Positions 1 to 8,708 of a stretch of DNA of 58,240 nt are shown here, in pieces. Below the pieces are notes generated by a model. That model made no database searches. It had not been told where the DNA came from and worked only from the letters and a program-made list of their open reading frames with translations. Numbering within the stretch: the stretch's first letter is position 1; every line of letters starts with the position of its first letter. This DNA is from Saprospiraceae bacterium (lineage in GTDB: Bacteria; Bacteroidota; Bacteroidia; Chitinophagales; Saprospiraceae). The DNA lies in the NCBI GenBank assembly GCA_020630435.1, contig JAHDBJ010000031.1:1-58240 (forward strand). The letters are read 5' to 3'. The position numbers were made by a program, and so were the translations under genes.

Positions 1-53
1 GCTTTTGCAACACTTTTTTCAATCTCTCTTTTGAGTTGACTTTTTAAACAACT

Positions 54-743
54 TCAATCTAATAGACAACATAGATATAAATCTTTCTTATTTAATTTCA
101 TGAAGTTAAGTATGTAATTCAATAATTCCGCACTATATACTTTGTGTTGTTTTGTTATAGCTTTTAACTTGGTAATACCTTTTACTGGATTTTTTATTAA
201 AAATTCATTTTTTATAAGAAGGTTGAATATTAACTTTAACACCTTAAGATAATTATTATAATTTTTTCCGCTTGTATTTTTAATTGAATTTAAGAATTGA
301 TGAATATGATTTCTTTTTATTTCACATATTAATTTATCGCTAAGATTATTTCTATCTAAGTATTTTTTAAAAGCATTTATTCTAATTTTATAATCTTTGA
401 ATGTTTGATAGGACACATTCTTTTTTAAACTAAGGGCATAATCTAAAGCTTCCATACAATTTATTGCTTCTACCTCTTCAAATGTATCAAAAGGATCCCA
501 CCCTTCATTTAGTCGTGAAGATATGATTTTCAATAAATCATTAAAATAAGATTGTCTTTGCTTTTTATTTTTTAAACGATTTCCATCTAACTGCATACCA
601 AAACGTTTACCACTTTTAATGATAACACGTTTACGCTCTGAATTTGCTGTTTTTTGAAAATAAAATTCTATGTACCATGATTTAGATAAATCTTTCTTTC
701 TATCACATAGAATTGGATAAGAATAGTATGTTTTTCCTTTCAA
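54..743 (-). pseudogene. Truncated tyrosine recombinase (phage-type integrase), catalytic domain missing
   Basis: This is the front half of a phage/integrative-element tyrosine recombinase. Residues about 1-90 resemble the arm-site DNA-binding region (a strand-rich stretch with YIEFYF and KRVIIKSGKRF). Residues about 95-195 resemble the SAM-like core-binding domain (SYQTFKDYKIRINAFKKYL, then NYLKVLKLIFN). The frame stops at TGA 54-56 after 229 codons, just where the catalytic domain should start, so none of the R, H-x-x-R and Tyr residues needed for strand exchange is present. The 53 bases left of the stop do not visibly continue the family in this frame. There is no ATG: the frame opens with TTG in a short direct repeat (TGTAACTG twice). 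It lies about 90 bases beyond the 3' end of tRNA-Leu, the usual attachment site for such elements. I read it as a dead remnant; a catalytic half in another frame beyond the left edge cannot be excluded. Confidence 0.7.
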
Positions 744-802
744 TTGTAACTGTTTTTGTAACTGAAAGCAATTACAAAAAAGTTATTTTTTTCAAGAAAA
801 GC

Positions 803-829
803 AGAAGCCTTTGATTGTCAAAGACTTCT
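803..829 (-). terminator. Hairpin downstream of tRNA-Leu
   Basis: AGAAG (803-807) pairs with CTTCT (825-829) and CTTTGA (809-814) with TCAAAG (818-823), leaving one C/A mismatch and a 3-base loop. On the minus strand it follows the tRNA 3' end directly and is followed by GCTTTTCTT. The plus strand has a better T run (CTTTTTAG), so it may work in both directions. Confidence 0.5.
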
Positions 830-835
830 TTTTAG

Positions 836-920
836 TACCGAAGGCGGGAATCGAACCCGCACTCTGTTGCCAGAACTGGATTTTGAATCCAGCGCGTCTA
901 CCAATTCCGCCACTTCGGCA
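836..920 (-). tRNA. tRNA-Leu (anticodon CAA)
   Basis: The minus strand folds into a full class II tRNA of 85 bases. The acceptor arms are TGCCGAA and TTCGGTA. The anticodon stem CTGGA/TCCAG encloses loop TTCAAAA, giving anticodon CAA (reads UUG). There is a long variable arm, and the T arm is GCGGG-TTCGATT-CCCGC. CCA is not encoded. It starts only 11 bases after the hscB stop on the same strand, so it could be read through from that gene. The truncated integrase beyond its 3' end suggests the 3' part served as an attachment site. Confidence 0.96.
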
Positions 921-931
921 AGTGTTGAATT

Positions 932-1465
932 TTAGCGCGTCGCAAATTTAGATAAATTTTCCTGAATTCTCAATAAGTAACGCTTTTTTAAATAATAATT
1001 TTTCACCTCTGAAAGTTCCGTTTGGATTGGATTTTTTGAATCAAATTTTTCTAAAAAAGGGAGAACATTAGATTTTAATGTTGCTTCTTTTTCGTTGAGT
1101 TTTTTTTGAAGATCCCAAAAAATAGTTTCATCAAAATCAAACTCTAATTCCATTAAAGCCTCATTAATCTCCATCATTTCCATCAAAAAAGATTGTGGCA
1201 ATTTATTTTGTCCCTCCGCTTCTAATACATTGAATAACTCCAATACATACCGCATCCGTTTATCTTCATCCGATAAGGTTTTATATGCTTCATTATTCAA
1301 TGTGGAGCATTCTAGAATTTCTGCTTGTTTCTCTTCCGACTCTAAGGTATAAAAGTCAGGATGGTATTTTTTAGAATTAATGTAAAACCGCTTTTTGAGC
1401 ATTCCGATATCTAGAATAAAAGCTATCGGAATGTCAAAAAACTCAAAATAATTCGACTGTTTCAA
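932..1465 (-). CDS. hscB: HscB, J-domain co-chaperone for Fe-S cluster assembly
   Basis: HscB stimulates the ATPase of the Hsp70 HscA and delivers the IscU scaffold so that a 2Fe-2S cluster can be passed to target proteins in the cytoplasm. At 177 residues it has the family's normal size. Residues 1-75 form the J domain with the HPD signature at 35-37 (KKYHPDFYT). Residues 85-170 are the helical C-terminal domain that binds IscU. Both are recognisable, but it lacks the N-terminal zinc-type cysteines of eukaryotic forms. It is the last protein gene of a leftward run, 11 bases after lpdA and 11 bases before tRNA-Leu. No hscA, iscU or fdx lies in the window, so the isc genes must be elsewhere. 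Assignment rests on length and the HPD position. Confidence 0.85.
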   Translation of the reverse strand: MKQSNYFEFFDIPIAFILDIGMLKKRFYINSKKYHPDFYTLESEEKQAEILECSTLNNEAYKTLSDEDKRMRYVLELFNVLEAEGQNKLPQSFLMEMMEINEALMELEFDFDETIFWDLQKKLNEKEATLKSNVLPFLEKFDSKNPIQTELSEVKNYYLKKRYLLRIQENLSKFATR

Positions 1466-1476
1466 TACTTATATTT

Positions 1477-2874
1477 TTACAAATGGATAACCTCATCATA
1501 AGCCGCTGCCGCAGCTTCCATTACAGCTTCGCTCATTGTTGGATGAGGGTGAACGGATTTAATAATTTCATGCCCTGTTGTTTCTAGTTTACGAGCTACC
1601 ACAACCTCTGCTATCATTTCTGTTACGTTCGCCCCTATCATATGCGCCCCTAAAAACTCCCCATATTTTCCATCAAAAACAACTTTAACGAACCCTTCTT
1701 TTGCGCCTGCAGCACTTGCTTTTCCTGATGCAGAAAATGGAAATTTACCTACTTTTACATCGTAGCCTTTATCTCGTGCTTCTTGTTCTGTCATCCCTAC
1801 AGAAGCGACTTCAGGGCTACAATACGTACAAGACGGAATATTATTATAATCTAATGCATGTGGACTCTCTCCTGCAATTTTTTCTACACAAATAATACCT
1901 TCTGCGCTCGCCACGTGTGCTAGGGCTTGTGTAGGCAAGACGTCCCCTATCGCATAAATTCCTGCTACATTGGTTTGATAAAAATCATTCACTTTTATCA
2001 AGCCGCCTTTTTCCATTTCAATTCCTAATGCCTCCAAGCCTATATCTTCTGTATTCGGAGTAACACCCGCCGCAGATAACACCACATCGCATTTGATTTC
2101 TACTTCTTTACCATCTTTATTTGACTTGGCTTTGACGGTACAACCACGACCACTTGTATCAACCGATTGTAAAGCATAGTTGGTCAAGAGATTCATCCCT
2201 GCTTTTTTATACGACTTTCCTAATTCCTTAGAAATATCCGCATCCTCCCTTGGTACTAAGCCTGGTAAATATTCGATGATGGTTACTTCTGTTCCGATAG
2301 CATTATAGAAATAGGCAAACTCTACACCAATGGCACCCGCTCCTACTACAACCATTTTTTTAGGCTGCTTTTCTAGACTCATTGCTTTACGATACCCAAT
2401 GACTTTTTTGCCATCAATCGGAAGCATTGGCAACTGTTTCGCCCTTCCGCCTGTAGCTATAATGATATGTTTTGCCTCGTAACTTATCTTCTTCCCTTCT
2501 TTATCGGTCACTTCTACTTTCTTCCCCCTTGCTAGCCTTCCATGTCCTTCTATTACCGTTATTTTATTTTTTCTAAATAAAAAATTGATCCCCTTACTCA
2601 TTCCGTCAGCTACTCCTCTACTTCTTGAAATCATTCCGCCAAAGTCTGCTTTTGCACTTCCTACCTTGATACCATAATCACTAGCATGGCTGATGTATTC
2701 AAAAACTTGAGCAGATTTCAATAAAGCCTTTGTAGGAATACAGCCCCAATTTAAACAAATGCCTCCTAATGACTCTCTTTCCACTACGGCTACTTTCATT
2801 CCTAGCTGCGAAGCTCTAATTGCGGCTACATATCCACCAGGACCACTTCCAATAACAATTAAATCAAAATTCAT
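1477..2874 (-). CDS. lpdA: Dihydrolipoyl dehydrogenase (E3)
   Basis: This flavoprotein reoxidises dihydrolipoamide to lipoamide with NAD+ as the shared E3 subunit of the pyruvate and 2-oxoglutarate dehydrogenase complexes and the glycine cleavage system. The 465-residue chain has the whole family plan. It has the FAD-binding GSGPGG at 9-14, the redox disulfide CLNWGC (Cys40, Cys45), the NAD site GAGAIGVEFAYFY, the second FAD motif TNVAGIYAIGDV, and the C-terminal interface HPHPTMSE with the catalytic His444-Glu449 pair. It begins 30 bases after a lipoprotein gene and is followed by hscB. The neighbourhood holds no dehydrogenase E1 or E2 genes, as is common for a shared E3. Confidence 0.96.
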   Translation of the reverse strand: MNFDLIVIGSGPGGYVAAIRASQLGMKVAVVERESLGGICLNWGCIPTKALLKSAQVFEYISHASDYGIKVGSAKADFGGMISRSRGVADGMSKGINFLFRKNKITVIEGHGRLARGKKVEVTDKEGKKISYEAKHIIIATGGRAKQLPMLPIDGKKVIGYRKAMSLEKQPKKMVVVGAGAIGVEFAYFYNAIGTEVTIIEYLPGLVPREDADISKELGKSYKKAGMNLLTNYALQSVDTSGRGCTVKAKSNKDGKEVEIKCDVVLSAAGVTPNTEDIGLEALGIEMEKGGLIKVNDFYQTNVAGIYAIGDVLPTQALAHVASAEGIICVEKIAGESPHALDYNNIPSCTYCSPEVASVGMTEQEARDKGYDVKVGKFPFSASGKASAAGAKEGFVKVVFDGKYGEFLGAHMIGANVTEMIAEVVVARKLETTGHEIIKSVHPHPTMSEAVMEAAAAAYDEVIHL

Positions 2875-2904
2875 GAGTTGATTATTTTCTTAGTTTTAGT
2901 TTAC

Positions 2905-3414
2905 TTATTTTAAAGATAATTCTACTTCAATAATACCGGAGCGTTCTGATACAATTTTGTCTATTCTTACCCATCGTCCTGCTTCTAATTCAAAAGGCTC
3001 ACTTAATTTGATTTTATCTTTTCTAATTTTAATTTCATTTGCCCATAATCCAAATGTTCCTAAGTCAGCATCCATACTAGAAAAATACTGAAACATCTTA
3101 ACCGCTAAATCTATCCAGTAATCGTCTGGTGTTTTAGAAAAATCATCCACTAAACGCATATTGAATTTCTGAGACAGCTCGTTACAACCAGATTGCGTAA
3201 TAATTACAGTCGTTCCATTATCTAAAAAAATATGTTCTGTACTTCCATCAGGGCTTGGTAGAAATTCATGTTCTCTAACTTTGTTCATCTCTTTGCTAAA
3301 GATAGGCATTGGTCTACCATATTTACATTTACTATTTTCTGAAGCTGTCTGTTTACAAGCGACTATTCCCAATAAAATAAAACAATAAAGTAAAAGGGCA
3401 GATTTCTTGATCAT
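2905..3414 (-). CDS. Putative lipoprotein of unknown function
   Basis: A 169-residue protein with a lipoprotein signal: a charged start, a hydrophobic core (LLLYCFILLGIVAC) and a lipobox ending at Cys20. It should therefore be processed by signal peptidase II and anchored by lipid. The mature part is soluble, mixed alpha/beta, with Cys30 and Cys77 as the only other cysteines and a C-terminal strand-rich end. I recognise no family. It lies 5 bases after the SRPBCC gene upstream and 30 bases before lpdA, so it is probably transcribed with both. There is no sign that it works with Lpd. Confidence 0.75.
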   Translation of the reverse strand: MIKKSALLLYCFILLGIVACKQTASENSKCKYGRPMPIFSKEMNKVREHEFLPSPDGSTEHIFLDNGTTVIITQSGCNELSQKFNMRLVDDFSKTPDDYWIDLAVKMFQYFSSMDADLGTFGLWANEIKIRKDKIKLSEPFELEAGRWVRIDKIVSERSGIIEVELSLK

Positions 3415-3419
3415 GATTT

Positions 3420-3869
3420 CTATTTCAAATTTTCCGCAAATGTACGTTTATAAATAGGTTTTCTCAATAAAAACTGTAGATAAAATAAAGGATAAAGGAT
3501 AAAATCTAATAGAATAAAGCCTGTATAATACTCGATAGCATCAATAATCTTTGTTTCCGTTGAAGATTTATTGATAATCCGATGACGGTGCGTCCATTTG
3601 TTTAGTATAAACGGTAATTGTTTACCAATATCGATAAAATAGATTTCATTATCGTCCCTACCATTTTCAATAATCTCAGCTATCCACAAGGTTGAAATGG
3701 GCTTTTTACCAAGCCGAATATGTACTTCATCACCTTTTTCACAACCATCAAATCTTAGTAGTTCTAAGGGCATCAACGGAGGTTTTAAAGCCATAAACAA
3801 GTCTTCATTAAAGCCTTCTGCTACACGCTTATAATATTGATTCACGATAGTTTCTACTACTATTTTCAT
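3420..3869 (-). CDS. SRPBCC-type ligand-binding protein (START-like fold)
   Basis: A 149-residue cytoplasmic protein that looks like the SRPBCC (Bet v1/START) fold. It begins with the family's long first helix after a short strand (FNEDLFMALKPP). It continues with the strand pattern DEVHIRLG, LWIAEIIE and IYFIDIG, then the typical KWTHRHRI step and a C-terminal helix over the cavity (TGFILLDFILYPLFYLQFLL, very hydrophobic). Family members bind lipids, polyketides or other hydrophobic ligands; the ligand here is unknown. It is the first gene of the leftward run 3869-932, divergent from the AsmA-like gene across 185 bases. The fold assignment is from motif memory only. Confidence 0.65.
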   Translation of the reverse strand: MKIVVETIVNQYYKRVAEGFNEDLFMALKPPLMPLELLRFDGCEKGDEVHIRLGKKPISTLWIAEIIENGRDDNEIYFIDIGKQLPFILNKWTHRHRIINKSSTETKIIDAIEYYTGFILLDFILYPLFYLQFLLRKPIYKRTFAENLK

Positions 3870-4002
3870 AAAACTAGTTTAGATAAATAATCATCTATTT
3901 AAACCATACATATTAAGATAAGTTCAAGATATATTTAACACTTTTTAATATATTTTAAGCGTTTTTTATGCGTCAAAAACACATTAATCAACATCTCCCC
4001 TA

Positions 4003-4031
4003 TTGATGTTATATAAAACTGTCTATATTTA
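4003..4031 (+). promoter_or_regulatory. Candidate Bacteroidota promoter for the AsmA-like gene
   Basis: TTG at 4003-4005 (-33 element), 18 bases, then TATATTTA at 4024-4031, one base off the -7 consensus TAnnTTTG. It lies 23 bases before the ATG at 4055, which would give a very short leader. Confidence 0.4.
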
Positions 4032-4054
4032 TATTAAAATCTAAACAAACAATA

Positions 4055-7000
4055 ATGAAAATTATCAAAAGAATATTCCTAGTCTTATTTGTACTCCTCA
4101 TACTGTTAGTTGGTGCAGCTTTCGCTATTCCTTATTTCTTTAAAGATGAAATTGTAGCAGCCGTCAAAAAGGAGATTAACAATAATATCAATGCCAAGGC
4201 TGACTTTAGTGATGTTAGCCTTTCTTTGTTTCGTAGTTTTCCTGATTTTAGTGTGCGCTTGAACGATCTAGAGGTTAGTGGTATAGAAAAATTTAATGGT
4301 GTTAAATTGCTAGGAACTGAAAGTTTTGATTTGACTTTAGATTTAATGTCTGTGATTAAAAGTGATAGACCTATAGAATTGCAATCTATTGCAATCAACG
4401 AGCCTGAAGTTAATATTGTGATATTAAATGACGGAACAGCCAATTATGATATTGTGAAACCTTCTGCTACCAATGAACCTACCGAAGCGGCTGAATCTGG
4501 TTCTTTTTTGGTAAAATTAAAATCCTATACTATTGAAAATGGAAAATTAACGTACGACGATCGTAAAGGAGATATTTTTGTAAAAATAAATGACTTAAAT
4601 CATAGTGGCAGTGGTGATTTCACAGAAGATATTTATGACTTAGTCACCAAAACAAATATTGGTGGTTTAACAGCTAAGTCTGGGGGTATTTCTTATTTAA
4701 AAAACGCAAAGACAGATGCAGACGTTACTGTAACTGCTGATATGAAAAACATGAAATTTACCCTCAAGGACAATATCATTAAAATTAATGCACTAAAAAT
4801 TAATACCGATGGTTATGTTGCAATGCCTTCCGATGATATTAAAATGGATTTGAAGTTTAATGCCCCTACAACTGATTTTAAGCATATTTTATCCCTAGTT
4901 CCTAGTGCCTATACCAGCGATTTTGAAGGGGTAAAAGCTAGTGGCGATGCGACTATCGGTGGTTTTGTAAAAGGCGTGTATAATGATAAGAATCTTCCTG
5001 CATTTGCGGTAGATGTAGATGTAAAAAATGGAAATTTCCAATATCCTGATTTACCACTTGGTGTTACAGGCATCAATACAAAAGTAAATGTCAATAGCCC
5101 TAGTAGTGATTTTGATAAAATGACGATTGATATCCCCCAATTTGATTTAAACATTGGAAACAACCCTATAAAAGGTCGATTCAATTTAAGAACACCAATA
5201 TCAGATCCTGACATTGATACGAAAGTAAATGGAGTACTCGATCTTGAAGAATTATCTAGAGCATTTCCACTTGAAGGAGTTGAAGAAATGAAAGGCATTA
5301 TTATAGCCGATGTAGAAGCCAAAACCAAAATGTCTTATCTTGATAATGCCCAATACGACAAAGCAGATATGAGTGGAAATATGAAGGTACGGAACATGGA
5401 CTATGTTGCAGAAGGAATGCCACATGTTCTAATAAAGGATATGCAAATGGACTTCACGCCACAACACGTTAAAGTTGACCAATTTGATGCTAAAATGGGC
5501 AAATCTGATATTCGGGCTTCTGGAACGATTGATAATATTTTAGCCTATTTTTCTCCTGATAAAACCATGAAAGGAAACCTAAAGGTTCGTTCCAATTTAT
5601 TTGATGCGAACGAATGGATGGCAGAAGAGGAAACAAGAACGACAACAGATAATACCGATATAGAAGCCGTTGACCAAGCGGTATTTGACCGATTTGACTT
5701 TACAGTAGATAGTGACTTTAATAAAATAATATACGATACTTATACCCTTGAAAATACCAATCTAAAAGGGCATATGACACCAAGTAAAGCCGTCATTGAC
5801 AACTTCGCCTCTAAAATTGGAAAAAGTGATATACAAGCAAAAGGAAAAATCCAGAATATTTTTGGATATGTTTTTGGAAATGAAACATTGACAGGAAAGT
5901 TAGACCTTGTTTCAGACTTATTAGAATTAAATGAATTAATGGGATTTGTTCCTGCAGAGGAGGCTACTACTACAACTTCAACCAGTGCTTCTAGCGAACC
6001 TTATTTGATACCTGAAAATGTTCATGTCGATATTCAAGCGAATATCAAAGAGTTGGTTTATACCAATCTGGATTTGAAAAATATGAAGGGTCATGTTGCT
6101 ATAAAGGATGAGATGATAGCAATGGAAAATGTCAAAGCCAATACTTTAGGGGGAGCATTTACCTTAAATGGCGGATATAACTCACAAGACCATAATAAAC
6201 CAATTTTTGATATTGATTATGCTATAGATAAATTCAAATTTCAAGAAGCTTTTCAAAAGTTAAATACATTTGAAAAATTAGCTCCTATCGGAAAATTTAT
6301 TGATGGTGTTTTTAATTCTAAGTTTAAAATAAGTGGAGAAATGGGCAAAGACATGATGCCTGATATCAATACGATCAACGTTGATGGTTTTATCAATACG
6401 CTTAACGGCGTGATTCAAAACTTTAAGCCTGTCGCAAAATTGGGTGGTGCGCTTAGTAATCAGATTGATGCAAAATATCTAAGTGAGAAAATTCCAATTA
6501 AGGATACTAAAAATTGGTTAAAAGTAAAAAATGGTATCGTAGAAGTTAGTCCATTTGATTTCAAATTTAAGGATATTGAGATGAATATTGGCGGAAAGCA
6601 TGGCTTAGATATGGATATGGACTATAATTTTAAATTAAAAATTCCTAGGAAATTATTCAATAAAGGTACAGCAGGAACAGCCGCAAATAAGGGGATAGAA
6701 TGGCTCAATAATGAAGCTGCTAAATTAGGTTTAAATGTTGAAGTTGGAGAATTTGTCAATGTCTTAGTTAATTTGACAGGAAGTATTAAAAATCCTAAAA
6801 CTAAATTGAAATTACTCGGCACGGAAGGTAAGAGCTTGAATGAAACGGTAGAAACAAAAGCCAAAGAACTCGTTGAACATGCCATTGATTCTGTAAAAAC
6901 GAGGGTAAATGAGGAGGTCGATAAAGTCAAAGAGCAAGCCAATGAGATAGTTGATAAAACAGTTGATTCGGTTGAAACCAGAGTACAAGAAGAAGTCGAT

Positions 7001-7222
7001 AAAGTGGTTGATCAGGTTACGGATAAAGTAGAAGATAAGGTGGAAGAAGTTGTAAAAGATAAGGTAGAGGAAGTCGTAAAAGACCAAGTTGGTGATAAAG
7101 TGAAGGATGTTGTAGGAGATAAAGCAGGAGAAGTGGGAGATAAAGTCAAAGATGCACTTGGTGGATGGAATCCTTTTAAAAAGAAGAAAAAAGAGCAACC
7201 TAAAGAAGAAGGCGGTAATTAA
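4055..7222 (+). CDS. Giant AsmA-family envelope protein with repetitive Lys/Val/Asp tail
   Basis: A 1055-residue AsmA/TamB-type protein. Residues 1-27 are a short Lys/Arg-rich start and one membrane span, so the bulk lies in the periplasm. The long beta-rich body alternates strands of the kind that build the hydrophobic groove of AsmA-like phospholipid-transfer proteins. NLNDLEVSG-type strands near the start and the C-terminal AsmA_2-like region (about 700-935, with PFDFKFKDIEMNIGGKHG) are recognisable. Residues about 940-1035 are a low-complexity helical tail of short repeats (VDKV, DKVE, EEVVKDK), followed by a Lys run (KKKKKE). By family analogy it may move lipids between inner and outer membrane or limit outer-membrane assembly; that role is inferred. 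It is a single gene, convergent with psuG across 5 bases. Confidence 0.8.
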   Translation: MKIIKRIFLVLFVLLILLVGAAFAIPYFFKDEIVAAVKKEINNNINAKADFSDVSLSLFRSFPDFSVRLNDLEVSGIEKFNGVKLLGTESFDLTLDLMSVIKSDRPIELQSIAINEPEVNIVILNDGTANYDIVKPSATNEPTEAAESGSFLVKLKSYTIENGKLTYDDRKGDIFVKINDLNHSGSGDFTEDIYDLVTKTNIGGLTAKSGGISYLKNAKTDADVTVTADMKNMKFTLKDNIIKINALKINTDGYVAMPSDDIKMDLKFNAPTTDFKHILSLVPSAYTSDFEGVKASGDATIGGFVKGVYNDKNLPAFAVDVDVKNGNFQYPDLPLGVTGINTKVNVNSPSSDFDKMTIDIPQFDLNIGNNPIKGRFNLRTPISDPDIDTKVNGVLDLEELSRAFPLEGVEEMKGIIIADVEAKTKMSYLDNAQYDKADMSGNMKVRNMDYVAEGMPHVLIKDMQMDFTPQHVKVDQFDAKMGKSDIRASGTIDNILAYFSPDKTMKGNLKVRSNLFDANEWMAEEETRTTTDNTDIEAVDQAVFDRFDFTVDSDFNKIIYDTYTLENTNLKGHMTPSKAVIDNFASKIGKSDIQAKGKIQNIFGYVFGNETLTGKLDLVSDLLELNELMGFVPAEEATTTTSTSASSEPYLIPENVHVDIQANIKELVYTNLDLKNMKGHVAIKDEMIAMENVKANTLGGAFTLNGGYNSQDHNKPIFDIDYAIDKFKFQEAFQKLNTFEKLAPIGKFIDGVFNSKFKISGEMGKDMMPDINTINVDGFINTLNGVIQNFKPVAKLGGALSNQIDAKYLSEKIPIKDTKNWLKVKNGIVEVSPFDFKFKDIEMNIGGKHGLDMDMDYNFKLKIPRKLFNKGTAGTAANKGIEWLNNEAAKLGLNVEVGEFVNVLVNLTGSIKNPKTKLKLLGTEGKSLNETVETKAKELVEHAIDSVKTRVNEEVDKVKEQANEIVDKTVDSVETRVQEEVDKVVDQVTDKVEDKVEEVVKDKVEEVVKDQVGDKVKDVVGDKAGEVGDKVKDALGGWNPFKKKKKEQPKEEGGN

Positions 7223-7227
7223 TTGTT

Positions 7228-8139
7228 TTAACTATAATATGCCCTTGCCAATTTTGCGCCCAATTGTGCATTATTTAAGACAAGCTGGATATTGGCTCTT
7301 AAGCTTTCACCTTTTGTAATATCCTTGATATATCCCAATAAAAATGGCGTAATTGCTTTGCCTTTTATACCTTTTTGTTGGGATACTTTTATGGCTTCTT
7401 CAATAGCCTGATTGATATAATCAAAAGCTACTTCATATTTCTCAGGAATTGGATTAGCAATTAGTATTCCTCCAGTAAGCCCGATTTCCCATTTTGTTTT
7501 AATGGCTTTCGCCAAAAGACGGATATCATCGATTCGGGCATCTACCCCCAAGCCACTTTTTCGAGTATAAAAAGCTGGAAATTCTGCTGTTCCAAATCCA
7601 TAAACAGGGACGCCATGTGTCTCTAAGTATTCTAAGGTTAGTTTTAAATCTAGGATAGATTTAGCTCCAGCAGAAATAACGGCTACATTCGTTTTTGCCA
7701 ACTCTTGTAGATCAGCAGATATATCCATTGTTTCTTGAGCAGCATGATGTACTCCTCCAATTCCTCCTGTAACAAAAAATTTGATACCTGCCATTTTTGC
7801 TATAATCATTGTAGAAGCAACCGTCGTCGCACCGTTTCCTTGAGTAGCCAGTAATAGTGGTATATCTCTACGGCTCGTTTTAATGAATTGCTCTCCTAGC
7901 CTACCCAATTGATCAATTTCATCTGCACTTAATCCTACTTTCATCTTGCCATTGATAAGGGCAATTGTTGCAGGAATAGCTCCATTAACCCGTACCATTG
8001 CCTCAACATCAAGGGCAGTTTTTACATTTTGAGGATAAGGCATACCATGAGCTATGATTGTAGACTCAAGTGCTACAACAGGCTTTTCTTCTTCTATTGC
8101 AGTCTTAATTTCGGGGGAAAGAGAGAGATAATCCATCAT
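7228..8139 (-). CDS. psuG: Pseudouridine-5'-phosphate glycosidase
   Basis: PsuG reversibly splits pseudouridine 5'-phosphate into uracil and ribose 5-phosphate, breaking the unusual C-C glycosidic bond with a Mn2+-assisted lysine. The 303-residue length is normal. Family stretches are visible: VVALESTIIAHGMPYPQN near the start, GATTVASTMIIAKMAGI, FVTGGIGGVHH and ISAGAKSILDL. It is the last gene of the operon SDR-GNAT-maf-psuG and overlaps the end of maf by 4 bases (ATGA). The partner kinase psuK is not next to it, unlike in many genomes; it may be elsewhere, or the enzyme may act on imported or RNA-derived pseudouridine 5'-phosphate. Confidence 0.93.
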   Translation of the reverse strand: MMDYLSLSPEIKTAIEEEKPVVALESTIIAHGMPYPQNVKTALDVEAMVRVNGAIPATIALINGKMKVGLSADEIDQLGRLGEQFIKTSRRDIPLLLATQGNGATTVASTMIIAKMAGIKFFVTGGIGGVHHAAQETMDISADLQELAKTNVAVISAGAKSILDLKLTLEYLETHGVPVYGFGTAEFPAFYTRKSGLGVDARIDDIRLLAKAIKTKWEIGLTGGILIANPIPEKYEVAFDYINQAIEEAIKVSQQKGIKGKAITPFLLGYIKDITKGESLRANIQLVLNNAQLGAKLARAYYS

Positions 8140-8708
8140 GCAAATTGCTGTAAGTGTTTATAAACAGACGCTACTGGTAAGCCTTTAATATTCGAAAAAG
8201 TCCCTTCAATTTTTACGACTTTACACAATCCTATCCACTCTTGGATAGCATAAGCTCCTGCCTTATCATAAGGTTTAAAGGTATCAATATAATATCGGAT
8301 TTCTGCTTCGGTCAATTCGTCAAAATAAACTTTAGCGACTTCAGAAAAACTAATTTCTTTTAGATTTGAGAGTAAACAAACTCCTGTTACAACTTGGTGA
8401 ATCTGTCCTGATAAAGATTTAAGAATTCGATAGGCATCATCCCAATCTTTAGGCTTTCCATAAATTACGTTTCCTAGAATGACTACGCTATCCGCTCCTA
8501 GTACTATCTCATCATTTTTAATAAACGTTTTAGCTGCTCTCGCTTTTTTTTGTGCTAAAAACTCCGCTACCTCTCCAACTGGCATATCTTCTGGAAAATT
8601 TTCTTCTACATCTGCCGTTTGGATTTCAAAATCCAGTCCCATCTCCGTAAGTAATTCTTTTCTTCGAGGTGATTTTGAGGCGAGTATTATTTTCTTTTTA
8701 AAATTCAT
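8136..8708 (-). CDS. maf: Maf-family nucleoside triphosphate pyrophosphatase (dTTP/UTP type)
   Basis: Maf proteins hydrolyse non-canonical or excess nucleoside triphosphates to monophosphate and pyrophosphate (house-cleaning). The 190-residue chain starts with the signature ILASKSPRRKELL (SxSPRR at 11-16, phosphate binding). It continues with GADSVV, holding the catalytic Asp, and the C-terminal YAIQEWIGLCKVVKIEG (compare the usual AIQG). These features favour the YhdE-like dTTP/UTP subgroup, a call made from memory. The start overlaps the stop of the GNAT gene by one base (TAATG), and the end overlaps psuG by four. These are signs of translational coupling. Confidence 0.9.
   Translation of the reverse strand: MNFKKKIILASKSPRRKELLTEMGLDFEIQTADVEENFPEDMPVGEVAEFLAQKKARAAKTFIKNDEIVLGADSVVILGNVIYGKPKDWDDAYRILKSLSGQIHQVVTGVCLLSNLKEISFSEVAKVYFDELTEAEIRYYIDTFKPYDKAGAYAIQEWIGLCKVVKIEGTFSNIKGLPVASVYKHLQQFA

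Noticed and set aside
6812-7198. 128-codon minus-strand frame opposite the AsmA tail
   Set aside because: It is the mirror of the Lys/Val/Asp repeat, giving Phe/Ile/Asn-rich nonsense; no start signal or family.
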